A stretch of 64,000 nucleotides of DNA from Perkinsus olseni (taxonomy: Eukaryota; Perkinsozoa; Perkinsida; Perkinsidae): assembly GCA_013115135.1 (NCBI GenBank), contig JABANP010000168.1, positions 1-64,000 of the forward strand, read 5' to 3'. Shown here in pieces: positions 43,494-57,200 of this stretch. The notes under the pieces were generated by a model. The model made no database searches. It saw only the letters and a program-made list of their open reading frames with translations, and was not told the origin of the DNA. Both the position numbers and the translations under genes were made by a program. How positions within the stretch are numbered: the stretch's first letter is position 1; each line of letters starts with the position of its first letter.

Positions 43494-46400
43494 TCAGAAT
43501 CTGTATAACAGAAGAATCCAAAATAACCATCCGAGTGAAGACCTCGCACCAGATACGAGCTGCTCAACTCGTGACAGAACTTCCCGCCTGGAGCTTCCAT
43601 AGAAGAGGATTTCAGCGTGAACACCGTCGGGTATCCAATACACGGACAGCGGAGCGAAGCGCCTAGGAAAGAACGATTTTCGAAATTTCCCGTCCTGACG
43701 CTCAGAGCCTTACTCCGCAGCAGACTCTCCGTTTATCTCGGCTATCTCAGCCCGCTCCGACCTGTGGACGCGAACAGGGACGCAGGTTCGATCCCCAGCG
43801 GCGGCTACTTACTTTTCAACGCCCAGCAAATTCCTCGTGGAATGAGCTGGCGCGATGAAGTCGTTGCCGCAGAGGGTGATGTGGGTCGGCACGTCTCGGA
43901 GGTCCTCCGGCCAGATGATGTTCTAAATCGACGATAATAAATCCCACGCTACACATAGCGCGTGGGAAAGAATAAATTTTTGACAGTAAAATGTGAAAAT
44001 TTCCCCGTTAAATTCAACACAGTTCTTCTGCCACTGGGCCGAGCAATTTTTTCGCTCGGCTTTGCTGTCTACGTTCAGACTACGCCGGTTTCTATTCTTC
44101 CCTCGCCCGTCCAATACCATTCTTCATGGGAGTATGGCAAGATTCCTGGCAAAAGCTTTTCTCAAATCCCTCAGCACGTTGCTAGACGGAGATCACTGAG
44201 GAAGGCTCACCTCCTCCCAAAAGAAATTTCGGCAGAAAGTGTGCACCGTGTAAAGCTCCCTTAACGAGAAGTACGTCGCCAGAGCTCCGAACGGGTCTGA
44301 ATGATCCTGAGGGCGGAGGTTGCTCGGACACAGCGAGAACGCAGTCTTACAATTTTCAAAGCGTTGTGGAGGAGATCGCTTTTCACGAGGAGGAAGTTCA
44401 CCGGGTCCACCAGAGACAACGACTGGACTATCGATGGTTGATAGGCCTAACAGAGGTCGAACCATCAATGACTAGATTGAAGTCAAGATACTACCAGTAT
44501 CCACCGGCTAAGGATGCAGCCGAAGCTGTGACCAATCTGAGATAAGATCGTGGGAAAACAAAACTCACGAGTAGAGCGTGACTTCCTTACCACATGACAA
44601 TGACTGTATCGCCAGGCCCTGAGCATGTCTATCACGCACGCGCTCATCTCTCTCGCCGATGGAAGGTTCACGAACGGCCGACACGCAATCTGAATTCAAT
44701 GAACCGCTGGGGAGGCCGCTCGCCTGTACAAGCAGGTGGAAATTTCACTGGGTTCTCCGAAGCTTTTTTCGACGGAATCGGTAATATCTCAACATTTCCC
44801 GAGAAAACCGGCAGAAATTTCCGAGACGTCGGAAATCTACATTCTACATACAAAAAAACCGCAGAAATTTTGCTCAGGATGCGACAGCCAAGCAACCTTA
44901 CGACCGTCCTGATAAGCCAAGCAACGCATGGAGTCCTACATGAGGCATGTCCACACAAAAGATGTCCCTATCCGGGAACCTCCGAACGATATCGTGTACC
45001 ACGGGTATATAGGGAAGCAGTCCGAGACCAATGCCGTGACAGAACCTGCAGACAACAAAGAGGCTCCCACCCGACTGTGCTTGGCTGCGCGGACGGATCT
45101 GATCGTTTTCGAAATCCACGGCCCGAACGCTGGAGACGGGCAGCAGTGTTGTCCTCATGACGATACCCTATCGGAAGCGCACATGCCAGATATTGTCTTG
45201 CGCTAGGCTAGCGATACATTATTAGACTGTCTATCTGTGGTTTGACGACACTAGCCCCCACAATAATCTCGCAACTCAAGTGCCCGGATCAGTATATCGT
45301 CTCGGCCCTCTATTTCGAACCCTCTATAGTTTACTGCTAAGCTTCTCCATTCAGAATTCCATATGGCAGGCTATGATACATACCAATACCACATTTCCAC
45401 CACTTCCTACACTATCGGCATCTTCCTCTGGTCCGTGTACTCGTCGAACCTCGGTAAAAGATGCATGTCTCCGCTCCGCCCCATGCCAGGACGGAAATAA
45501 TACTCCAACGACCCCGCTCGGTATTTACTGCCACAGACACTCTTACCAAATCGATCAACTGGGCGCGCGCTAAACTACCTGAACCCCATACCCAGACCAG
45601 GCCCTGTCATCGCCAGACTGGTAAGTGCCGGTATCATCATGTGCGTCATAGCGTAGCAAATCGCCGGGCGGTGACTGCAAATTATGTGGAAACCGAAATC
45701 TCGCTCGCCCGAAAATTAAACTTACAGACTCGGCAGAGGGTCCTTGGTGAGTCTGAAAACTTTCACATCCTCATTGATACCATCTGAAAAAAATTAATTC
45801 TCTCTACTGGTCGGAGAAGCAAGATATCGGACCAAGCAAGAATTGGGAAAAAGTTGGTATGACTCTCGGCGCATGATTTTTTGAAAAAATTGACGTCAGA
45901 AAAAACCGGAATTACTGAGTTGACAAAAATACGGTATCGAAGGACTCAGCAGAGATATTCATCACAATAGAAAATCTGAGTTCCTGCTGAGTACACGGAT
46001 CGACAAACGCTCCCCTACGCAGTCAGAGACTTATCATTCAGACACCCTCATGTCCTTCTGCCTTGACGTGAGGCTCTATGCGGAGTCAAATTCAAAATAC
46101 CAAAACAAAAGTCAGAGACCACTTCAACTCAATCGACAGTGGTAAGGGGCCCATCGAGGACTCCACCGGTCCGGATTTACTAAGGCCGACCGTACCGCCC
46201 CCCTGCCGCATCCCTCGTGTTTCTACCCTCCCATTTTGCCCGGGCCCATTGTTCCATGTAATCCACCATCTCCTGACAAGGGCACATGAGGAGGGCTCAT
46301 CATCCCCAGGCGCTTCTACCTCCATCTCCTCCTCCTCACATGGGGTGAGCTGATCTACCTGAAAAACGTTTCTGCATGGATTCGAACCTCCGCGAGAGAG

Positions 46401-49400
46401 TAAACTTAATAAGGGCCCAGGCCTCATCGTTGCGAACGACCTCTACTGCACAGCGTTCGGAAGCTCTGGCGGCTCACGCGATTAACACCGGATGTCCTTC
46501 ATTTTAATGAACAATCCTCCCAGGCACCGGAAAACCTCGAGAATTGCTTTTCAAGCTCCATCTTGTAGGTATCAGTTATCAGGGTATTCCTCAAACGCAA
46601 ACGCCGGCTTAGTTCGACTGAATGCCGGTGTGGTAGCGGATTGCCGAGGCAGTCAGCGTCGCGATATTCAGTGATCCGCCCGAATGCTTCTGCCACAACG
46701 GGCGAGAGGAGAAAATGAGGCCAGTTTAGAGCACCCCGTACGGCCAGACCGAAGGGAACTGCCCATCCCAGTACCCCCAGAGTACCTCATAACCCTCAAA
46801 AAAGTACTCCGCGATCCATACCCTAACATTGCCTCTCTTCAGCGCCTCCACCGGGGCTCCATTAAACCAACTGAAAAAACAAAAAGACACTACCAGCGGA
46901 GCGAAACTCCCACCGAGCGATGAAACCTAGAGGAACACGACAGCCCGAACTGTCTTCACCTTCCACAAAATGCCAAACCACAAGCCCTGTGATGATGCAG
47001 GCACACAATCCGTGTCTCCCATCGCTAGCATCAGCTGTCCTCGAGTAAAGGGTCTTATCAGAATCGCTATTGTCCCGCAGTGGTGATTAAAATTCCAAAG
47101 CAAACCCCTCCCTCCAGTACTACCTAGAGATCTCCGCCCTCTGCAGGGCACGGACTCTCACCGCTCTTGCTTCACTAGATTCTGAAGAAAAGGGAAAATC
47201 ATAAAAGCAGGAAAACAAGAAAAAATCCGTCCATCGAGGTTGGCAAATTTACAACGACAAGTTGACTCCCGAGACGGTTGCCCCGAAAATTCTCCACACT
47301 CCCACGCAGCCAGAGAATGTCGCGCGCCACGAAATTCAAAACACCGAGATCGAGCCTAAACCATGTATCAGTAATTTTTTACAACACACAGCCACAAGAG
47401 CTACTGGAGCACGCCTTCGGTCTCGAGAAATTCTCAGCGGGCCCCCTCTCTGGCGTGCCAGCTGAGCTCCATTAGCTGCATGAAGCGACGAAGATTATCA
47501 GGTGGCTGGCGAGACACCCGGGGAGAAGATGGAGGGTTCCTCGCTGACGATGAGAACAACCCTGTCAGACTTCGTAATTGCCACTCGTCAAGTATGTAAG
47601 TAACAGCATGCGCCGGAGAGTGCCAAATTACAGGTATCAATTTCCATACCAAAAATTACGCAACTCTTCCATGTTCCCTCCCCCTTCACCCGTATCATCG
47701 GCCGCATCCTCAAGGCCACTATCAGATAGCGTAGAAATCCAACTCTGCACGCGTACCATCAGAGAGGCCGAATTCCTCCGACCAGAGGGTGGTGGTGAAA
47801 CTGAGGAATTGCAAGATTGCAAGATTTCAAGATATTACCTCACGTACCATCCGAGGTCGTCGGTAAACGAAGTAACCTGCCGTACTTCCTCTTCCTCGTC
47901 TGGTCGCTCTCCCACAAACGCACGAGATTCTCGCTTGAGGTGAACCGCGAGCCACAACGTCGCGCGCCTGAAAATTATGTAAAAACAATATTCCCATTCT
48001 CGTCTAGTAGAGGACGAATATTCAAAATGACCCGGCCAGGAATCGACCCCACGCCCTCTCGGTGGACAGACCGGAAGCTTTCCTTTCCGCTACCTTCATT
48101 TAGTAGATTCTGAGCGCTTCTATTGAGCCCGTGCACTCCTCGGTCCTCGATACAGTCTACCGAGTGTAGCATCTGAAATGATAACCCTCTAGCGGAGCGA
48201 AGCACACTCTCGAAATTTTCCACTGTAATAATCATCTTGTCTGATAACAAGCCACACGACAGTTTCTCGATGCAGCAGGCAACAGGACCGCTTATCGATC
48301 AGGCGATCGATATTCTTTTCTCAAACCTATGCACATTTTCCGTCTCGCTTTGCCCTAGCGCAATGACCCGATATCGAATATTGATTTGCGGGGAAAAATC
48401 TGAAAATTTTCGGAAAATTTCAAAAAAAAAATTATTAAAAAAATTTTCTCGACGTAATTTTCTATTACTAACTTCCATATTATGATTGCTAACTTTCTAA
48501 CAAAGATCCTTCAGTATCATCACTATCCGTTACAAAAATATTAAATCCATTAAAAACAAATATTAAGGATACTTCCATCGATCAAAAAATTTTTTGTCCA
48601 ACCCTCAAACTCGGCCGACGTGAGAATTAAAGAGTGTGTCGCAAAAATCTCCCTCAGGCGAGCAGCCCCACCTCTCGTGTGGCCTCATCGTCGCACGCAT
48701 CAACATGATCAGAGTTTACCGTTGCGTGTATCTAAAAAAAGTATCTTCCATATGGTCGACCTTCCCGTCGAGCGCATGAGAGCAAGAGTTCCTCGCAGTA
48801 ACTCCAACGCAGACAGCATCATGTAAGTGGTAATAACCAAATGAGCTAACTCCAGTGAATCGAACTGCGCATGAGACTGGGACCTACTCCCCTCCACCAA
48901 CCTACATGTATCTGTCTCAACCCCCTCAAGGAACGCTTCAACTTCGCCATCCTCTTCTCCCGAGTGATATCCAAATCCCGTGGAACCAAGTGCACCTTGT
49001 CAAAATTAACCACAGAAATTTCACGCACTCGCCTCTCCCTTGTCAAGAGCCACACAAACTCACAAACTCTGCCACTTCTGTGCGTAGAATTTCGCCAAGC
49101 AAAATCAAAAACGTCGAGACTAGGATGAAGCGTTCACACCTCCGTTCACCGACGACACAAACTCGGAAGAAAAAAATTCCGAAATTTTTGAGATTTTTGT
49201 GCAATAAATTATTGCAGTACCCCGGGTTTATTTACTACTACCCAAAGACCCCACCGTTCTCAGTCACTATCATTTAATATAACGATAGCCAAATTTTCGG
49301 GTTTTTCCCAAATTTTCGGCTAAAATTTTTCCGGCACATCCCTCGAGCCTGTGAGCTCGCCTTCTTCAAGTTAACGACACACACTAGAGCTGGGAAACCG

Positions 49401-49767
49401 TACTGGGGTCGAGGAAACTACGGTACGGAGTAAGTTTCAAACTGTCAACCTAGTACGAGTACGGAGAACTAGTACGTATTAAATACATTAAACAACGCAT
49501 ACGTGTATTAAATTACGCCGTACTTCAAGTACGGCGTACCAGTACGGTACTTGGGAACCGCTGCGACGGGTAGTACGGGTACTGAGCCGTACTCGTACCG
49601 TACTCCATACTAGACCGTACCCGTACTGTCGCCCACCACTAACACCCACCCATCCCTCCCCAGTCCTACATTAACTCTGTTAAGCTTCCAGTACTTCCAA
49701 AGGTAGGCGAAATAAAAATAAATCTCAAACGTCACATACGCTCGTAACGCATGCCGGGCGATCAATC
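43494..49767 (-). CDS. Alpha/beta-hydrolase AB2 (tandem paralogue, membrane N-terminus)
   Basis: An alpha/beta-hydrolase-fold enzyme; substrate not inferable. Exons I can place: 49676-49767 (hydrophobic EIYFYFAYLWKYWKLNR), 48906-48995, 46786-46870 (WFNGAPVEALKRGNV), 45579-45674 (HRPAICYAMTHMMIP), 44940-45045 (FCHGIGLGLLPYIP, oxyanion-hole HG), 44591-44689 (RPFVNLPSAREM), 44495-44536 (nucleophile elbow GHSFG), 44351-44446 (SLSLVDPVNFLL), 44211-44306, 43813-43922 (LCGNDFIAPAHS, probable acid), then a last exon with VYWIPDGVHAEIL (probable catalytic His) to the stop at 43494. More exons lie between, and the true start is upstream of 49767. Exon lengths equal those of AB1 in the core (106, 99, 42, 96, 96). 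A hAT-type MITE sits in its first intron. Confidence 0.85.
43762..43812 (-). repeat. tRNA-3'-half introner, antisense, in AB2 (51 nt)
   Basis: Starts GTAAGTAGCCGCCG, holds CTGGGGATCGAACCTGCG and ends TCCACAG. AB1 has a GTATCTT-family intron at this same position (51419-51474). Confidence 0.85.
44447..44494 (-). repeat. GTATCTT-family intron in AB2 (48 nt)
   Basis: Starts GTAGTATCTTGACTTC, contains ATGGTTCGACC and ends CTGTTAG. It lies right after the GHSFG exon. AB1 carries a GCCGTTGAGGAA-family intron at the same position. Confidence 0.8.
45528..45578 (-). repeat. ATCGATC/GCGCGC-family introner in AB2 (51 nt)
   Basis: Starts GTAGTTTAGCGCGCGCCC, contains TTGATCGATTTG and ends GTGGCAG. The motif is nearly identical to those in LSG1 (27817) and PSAT (61713). 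Confidence 0.87.
49377..49649. mobile_element. GTAC-rich hAT-type MITE, copy 2
   Basis: The element 49385-49641 (257 bp) is a close copy of 36924-37186 in the same orientation, with TAGAGCTGGGAAACCGTAC at the start and an imperfect inverse ending CCACTA. Flanks ACACACAC and ACACCCAC are an 8-bp duplication with one change. It sits in the first intron of AB2. Confidence 0.85.
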
Positions 49768-51200
49768 CTAAAATAATAATATTTTCCGCGCCAAATTTTT
49801 CCGGAAAGTTAGCGAGGGCTCCTGTAAATGTTCATCAGCAGCAACTCCCCTCCACCGACTCTCTCGCATGCCAAACCGCTGATCCGGAAATTCTTTTCCA
49901 AAATTTTTTCTCAGAAATTCCATTCTCTTTTCAGTTCCCGTTTTCTGACGCCCTGGACACTCACCCTCCACTATTGAACGAGTTAGCTCCGATAAAACCG
50001 AGCCAAGTCGTTCGTTCGATCCACAACGAGTGGATTCTATGCGGGCGTTTCAATCTGGGTGAATATGTCTTTCAATAACAGAAGAAAATCCCTCGATTTT
50101 CATAAGAATTTCTCCCATGCATTCTCCCCCCAGCCCGTCGCCACGCTTACGAAGAGCATCTGTTGTTCCTCGTATACTGCCTGACTCAACCTTCAGCTTC
50201 CATCTGAAATCCAAATCGATCAAAACTTCGCTCCGCCGATTTTCCAATATCACTTAGCCACAGTATACACCACCACGACAGGCAGGACCATCCGTACCGG
50301 CATCACCAACAACCACTTCGTGAGCAGGCCTTGGAACGACCGATCCCGTAGGGCTGGACAAAATGGGCACGCGTGCATACCAACTTTTCCGCAACAAATC
50401 CTACTTTGGCCGAATCTTCGCGTCAAGAGAACTCCTAGAGCCAGAATCACCGCCGACTTGAATTCTCTCCCTAAGCCGACCATCCAAATCGATCACAATG
50501 GCGCGCGCTTTTCTCATCTCGGTTACCTCTCAATATCGCCTGCATCGTCCACAAAAATAAGAATCGGAGAGCTCAACTGCCACAAAAAATTCCGCAGAAG
50601 CCAATCGAACACAACACGAAGGGAACGGCCGGAGAGAAAAATCACCATGTGCAAAAATACACGCCGATCGAGTTGTTGAAAAGGTCCCCGGTTCGATCCC
50701 CGGCATGGTCATTTTTCCTTCATGAGGTCGGCGATTTGCCTCAAAACCCTCCTTCTCCAGTGACCATTATTGAGGGCTTCGCCGTGGATACCCTCATCGT
50801 TCCAATCAACCGTCAAGGGTTGAAACAAACTCTCACGCCCGCTCATCCTGAAACACTCTCAATTTCGTGGCGCGCGAGAAAACTACAAAAGCTGCTACTC
50901 CACCAGTGGAATCAACCATAATCGCCATGGCCGTAAGAAGACGACACAGTAGCAATGACCAAGCGCCGGCGACCTTTGCTGCCTCAAAGCTCACTAATGC
51001 AGCCTGAGGACTTTGGGAAAGCATCGGTGTTCCCCTGTTGAGCAGGGAAGGCGCAATTAAACTTTTTCGTCCTTTTTTGCAGTGTCATAAAAGTTTCGCA
51101 GAAATATCATTTTACTTTCACGCTGGCTGGTTAATCGAAATCGAACATATCTTAGAATTGCCATGAACAGATTGAATAATCGCGTTCTAGGAGTAATGGC
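49768..51200. other. Interval between AB1 and AB2 with unresolved minus-strand exons
   Basis: Minus-strand segments look coding: a short start exon MSGRESLFQPLTVDWNDE (ATG at 50846, after a TTTCAG acceptor-like site) and a hydrophobic tail LLVMPVRMVLPVVVVYTVAK near 50250-50320. They could be the 5' end of AB2 or a small separate gene. Intron motifs are present: T-arm GGTTCGATCCCCGG at 50691, GCTTCGCTCC-like at 50227 and ATCGATCACAATGGCGCGCG at 50488. Confidence 0.35.
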
Positions 51201-54200
51201 GGATAAGTATGCAGAGTATGCTTGCTCACTCACAGACTTCTACGCCTACGACCCTTATCCCTATTTCCTGCAGTTGCACGAAGCTCTCCCGATATGCAGT
51301 ATGACGGAACTGCCTACTGTTTCGGTGGAAAAATAAGTCCCACCTTGATTTCAAAGGTTGCTGTTGCCGACGGAATTTGTTCAGCTGTCCATCTCGAGCA
51401 ATCTCCAACCGTGCCGCCCTGAGAGTCAACTTGACCTATTTTGCATCTTCCACGGGTCAACCTAAGATACCTACGCTTCAGCTTCCAATAACCTCCGTAC
51501 TGAGTGCGCTGGTATAATAAAGTCCCTGCCGCACAACGAGACGTGTGTCGGGACTCCCCGCAGCTCCTCCGGCCAGACGTTATTCTGATTAAAAAACCGT
51601 AAAAACAATCAGCCAGTATAACAATGACCTGCTCCCAGAAAAGATTCCTCGTCAGAGTGTGAGCCGTGTAAAGCTCCCTGAAGACCAAGTAGGTGGCTAG
51701 TATCCCAATGGGGTCTTCGTGGGCCTGGGCGGAAAGAGGTCGCAGGTTCGAATCCCCCAAGGGCATTTTTATCGTCACTTTTCTCTGCGTGTTCAACAGC
51801 AAGTCGTTCTTAACCAGCAAAAAACAAACTGGATCCACCAAGCTCAAGGAAGCAATCCTCGAGGGCTCATGAGCCTGAGATAAATCTTGCCATCTTGCTC
51901 AATCTTACACTTCCTCAACGGCATTACTACCAGCATCCACCGCACCACGAAGGTTCCGAAACTATGACCGATCTGACACATAAAATGCCTCTCCCTCGGA
52001 TCGAACCCGCGCGGGCCAGCCACCCCTACCATGTGGGCCTGAGAGTATCCCCACGCCGTCAACATGTCCGCCACAACCACAGACATCTCCCGAGCAGAGG
52101 GGAGGTTGGGATAGGGTCGCATAGCAACCTTCGAGAGCAGAGATCATTACGCATCGACGAAATGCGTTCCGCCCGGGTACGGAACTAGTCCAGAAATCCG
52201 TCATAAAAAATTGAACTTTTTCCCAAATTTCCCAGAATTTTTCCCAAAAAAATCACGCAAGGAAAAGGGAAGCATTGCAAGGACGTTGATCCTATCTTGC
52301 TCCGCGGATGACAAGAAGAAAGCGGTTGAAAGATTGGACTCCAGATGGCAAAGCCCGGGTCTTCTGCTCTCGATCAGCCAGTCCCTTCAGAGCATTTCGG
52401 CAGAGTCCTGAACTATCCCCAAACCCGCGCAACTTGTACCGGTCAACGAACTCCCAAAGCGATTGGAAAATTCCGACAAAAATGCAGAATTGATATTATC
52501 AAATTCGAAATTTCCCGGAATTTTTCCCCCAAAAAATCGCAAATATCGCGAAAAGACGAGGAGCTCACGTGAGGGACTTCGATGCAGAAGATGTCTCGAT
52601 CCGGGAAGGCCCGTCTAATATCCCTGACGAAGGGAATGTAGGGTAGCAGACCCACACCTAGACCATGGCAGAATCTGAGAGAGGAAAGGTATTATTCACA
52701 TCACACGCACGGAGTAAATTTTTTTTCGATATCGACCTGGAAAGACCTCTTAGTGGGCGATGATCATCCTAAGTCACTATCGCGTGCCCCTCCCAGCGGT
52801 ACTTGGAAATTATCGCATTTTTCGAGGACGACATGGCCGGGGTTATACAGATATTCAGATAGATGAAACGCTGTAGATAGTAAAAAGATACTCACAATCG
52901 ATCAGCCGTTTCGAGTGTAAAACTCATATACGATCACTGCTGTGGCAGTGGGTGTTGGAAATGACCCATGTACATACAGTAATGGCGAAAGGACGACAAA
53001 GTTACTTATCGAAAATGCACGATCGTGATGCATCACACAGAAGTGCGGCGACCCGAAAAGGAAAAAGAATCCACAGGCAATCTCACACTATCGGCTGCAG
53101 CGTAGGGTTCTCTCCCTCAGGAGCCCGGGAATACCAATACTCCATCGTCCCTGACCGGTACTTCCTACCACACCAAAGAGAACTCGTAGACTGCCAAGGG
53201 CTGCAGCCTGGGCTTACGTAAATCCGACCGCCTTGTCGAGCACGATGTCGGTGATGATTGGTAAGACGAAATGTGTCACACCATAGCAGATGAACGGGCG
53301 GTATCTAGAAGGGAGAACTATTATTAAAAGATACTCTAGTGCGATTATCCGTGTTCAGCCAGCTTCGACCTAAGATACGCCTTACGCTGCCGGGATCGGG
53401 TCATTCATAATCCGCATACACTTCACATCTTCATTAGTGCCGTCTGAGAATCACCCGACCAATGCGGATGCCCGTTGTGTAGGACGATCGACCATTCGGG
53501 GGCGCGCTAAATACTACAAACAGATCACTTCATGCAGCCGGAGGGACGTTTTACTGTATGTAACTCATTCGCGGCACGCTAGTCTCCTCTGATTTCCATA
53601 ATGGCATCCATCGGCCAGGGCTGGAGAACATGACAGATGTCTTGTCCCCCATCCCACCTCTCAGGTCCCCAGAGATGTGGGCCCACTCCGCCAGGTAGTC
53701 CACCAAAACCTGACGACACCCTGGCACCAACACGTCATCACCATCACACATACTCTTAGCTCTTGCTTCTCCGCTGTGGACAGCTCATCCGCCTGAAGGA
53801 AGTGCAGCAAGGAGACTAATGACGATAATTGTGTCAACAGCAATGGAAGGTCGAATCATAATAGTCAAGATAGTCGATCGTGACAGTCACCATATATTAT
53901 GTGACCACATAGTCACTAATAGTGACAGTCACTATATATCATATACCTGTCGATATCATGATAGTCAAGAGCCGTTCTCCGTGCTGCGAAATTGCCATTC
54001 ACACGACCGTAATACTTTTCACATTCGAAACGGGCTGACCAGGGTGAGGGTGATTCGCTACGCGACTCGCAAAGATTGAGCTCCTCTGTTATTCCTTTTT
54101 TGACACGAAGCAATTTCTGGTGATATTTTGTGTGAAACGGTTGATCGATTTCAACTTATTCACTGATAAAATCCTTATTCTGATTGTCTCTCGTTTACAA

Positions 54201-57200
54201 AACGATTCATCACCGTATCGCATCCCGCCAAGCAGGTACAGTAAATAGGGCGCTCCGCACATCAAACTGCCGCATACAGTACAACGAAATTGTTAAATAC
54301 GACCGTCGATATGGGCCTTGAAGCAGCAAGTGAGCGCAAGAGAGCAAGATATGGCTGCGGATATACCAGTCGCAGGCATATCTTGCTATCTTGCGCTCAC
54401 TTGCTGCTCACCTTAGTAGTGATGTGTACCTATACCAACAGTGGTTTGAAGGCCCCTACGCTTAGTATACTGGAGCCCCGTAGACAAGGCTACTCGACCT
54501 CTACCAGCAATATTCGGATACATTGTTGCTCAAAAACAATTTTGACGGTTTATGTATTTTGAAGTCTCACCCGTGATGCGCGAAGTGCAGTTCCTCGCGA
54601 GATGAAAAGCACGCGAATCACATCGCGATTACGACGAAGTTATATGAAGACAAAATCATTTCACCAAAAACGCATTCCAGAAAAGAATTCAAAGATACAT
54701 CGAAGCACCACGACTCGTCACCTGTCTGTACTCGAAGAAGTACTCAGCGACCCATTCCTCCAGGTTCCCCCGCTGCAGGCTGTCTACTGGTGCGCCAAAG
54801 TACCAACTAAAACAGAACTCCTGCCGTCTTCACGCCCTTCCCGTCTACGACCTGGATATCTCAGCCCGCAGCAAGGCTCTGACTCTCACAGCCCACATGT
54901 CATCATCCACAGTACTACCTTCTGTGGCAAATAAGCCGGAACCTAGAACAAGGCACAGCGAAGTGGCTTGAGAAATAGGGCAATCAGCGCAAAGAGCAAA
55001 TTCTCATCACAACGCGAAACTCAGTTTCCAGTTTGGTAGTATGCCCAATGCCTCCACAATGGTCTCATACTCATCCACTGTACGCATACCACTGCAGACC
55101 GCACTCCGTAGTTGTACGCACATAAGCATACTTCTTAGTTGGACAATAAAGAGCAGTTCAATGAGGTTCAGTAATCCAAACCATGAGGGAGACTCGTCGA
55201 CACCAGTTCACGTATGCTGAATGTAAAAGCGATGAAGCCAGTGATATACAGGGCTCCAAGTATTTCCAAAAAGAGCGACATCTCTAATACCAGTATGAAT
55301 GGGAAGCTCATCTTCTCTAATAACATTACAAGAGAACTGCAACATACTCAAAAGAGCACTGCAGTTGGCAAGAAGTTTCGCCTGGAACCCTGCACGCACG
55401 CACGTCCTTTATTACTCGGCTGTCGTAATATACCAACTCCCTTGTTATGCGTTTGCTCCCACTCTCGGACCAACTGCTCGCATGTGAAGTCTGTCTTAGA
55501 GCCCACACTGCCAAGCCGACCCCGTCTCCGGCTGGAAGGACTCCAGCTACCTGAGCAAGAGATTCTGTTGCAGAGAATCTTGCCTGTGCGCATTGACAGG
55601 AGACTTTCCGCCGAAAAGATATATAACAGATGCCACAATGTTCACAAATCCTGCTTATTCTACATCGTGATATGAGCGAAATCTGCTCTTCGCGTTCGCG
55701 GAACGCGAGGCCGTATCGGATGAAACTGGCGAGAGTACTGCTCCAGTGAGCAACCGAATTGGACCAGCTTAAAACGGCTGATACCGGTTTTGTAAACCGT
55801 TCTCTGACAACTCTCCGATATCTTCTCTCTAGCTCTCCTGGGACCGCTGCATGACGCTCTGCAACAATCCGGTTTGTGCAACTCCAATGCGAACATCCAA
55901 GGAACCATCCACATGGTTCCAGGCCAAGAGTGTCGCACCTGCGTGACCTGAGTTGTAGACGCGCTCCCTGTAGTCGATATCGCCCGATGCAGCAGCACAG
56001 GGACTCAACACCGCTCTCGTCGTAGGTCTTCAGTGACACACGAGCAACCACATAGAGAGCAACCTTCATTCCAGTACTGATGTCTTGTGGTACACGACAC
56101 TCCCAACATAGGCTATGTCGAGACTATGTTACATAGCTGGGAGTCTCAGCTAGTCCCAGTTAGTCCCAGCCTGGGACTAACCATACTCGGCCGTAAATCT
56201 TCGTAGTCCACTTGTGTTGAAGTCGAAGCCACCCGCTGGAATTTTCTGCTTGAAAAAGAACGCTGAGCTCATCTTCACGATACAATGTCTAACATGACAC
56301 GAGCCTCCTCAACACTGAGACCGAGGATATCAGAACACATCCGCACGACGGCGTGGGCCCATGGGAGAATGCACGCCTCAGCTCTCTCAGTAAGAGGCTC
56401 AGTTGCGTGAACATCGGCAAGTCAGACACTCATCCCAGCTCATTGCCTCCATGGTGCGGAGTCTACATGACTCTTGCCAGGTCGCCATGCCTACTCAGAA
56501 CGACTGTTCGACAATGACAACAGCTCACCGGACCATCAGTGGAACAGTGAACCTGCTGGCTGGCTCGGTTGGTCCAGCAGGTCTGTGATATGATGTATGT
56601 CTTTGATTACGGACTCTTTATAGACGAAACAAAAACACTACGGCACATTGTGCCGGGAACAACATCGCTGGGAAACTAACAACAGTGATGATTCACCTGA
56701 GCCCCCGACTTTCTGAAAGTCAGTGAATCCCGTAGGATTCCGAGTTGGGCTCGCTCACGCCGACTAACCAATCTACACTCAGCATCATTCAAAGCTTTCA
56801 CTAGTACTAGCTCGGGCGGTCGGTAACCACCGAAAGTCCCCCCATATTACACACGTCCAACAACGACTGAGCCTCCTTGTTTAGGTTCTGATGGGGATCC
56901 TTAGACCCTATGAGCTGCTGGGACTGGGACGTACACTGAGGGAAAACGTAGAAGTCCGCAAAGGCGTGCGGAACGATGCTTATATTGTGTTTATCAGCCT
57001 TAGTGAGACATTCCACATGATTCGCTCACTGACGTTGGACTATTTTCTCAAGCATTATCGGAATATTGTGCGGCATTGAGAGTCACACAGCGATGCCGTA
57101 CTCATTATTAGACTAATATACTCCAGTGCAAACTCTGACTCTGATGACGGCTGCACGACACAAAGATACTACCCTCTCCAGCATGGGCTCGGATGCGCTA

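Noticed and set aside
55326..56069. 247-codon minus-strand ORF
   Set aside because: No motif, several overlapping open frames on the same stretch, and it lies in the gap between placed AB1 exons. Kept neither as gene nor as exon.
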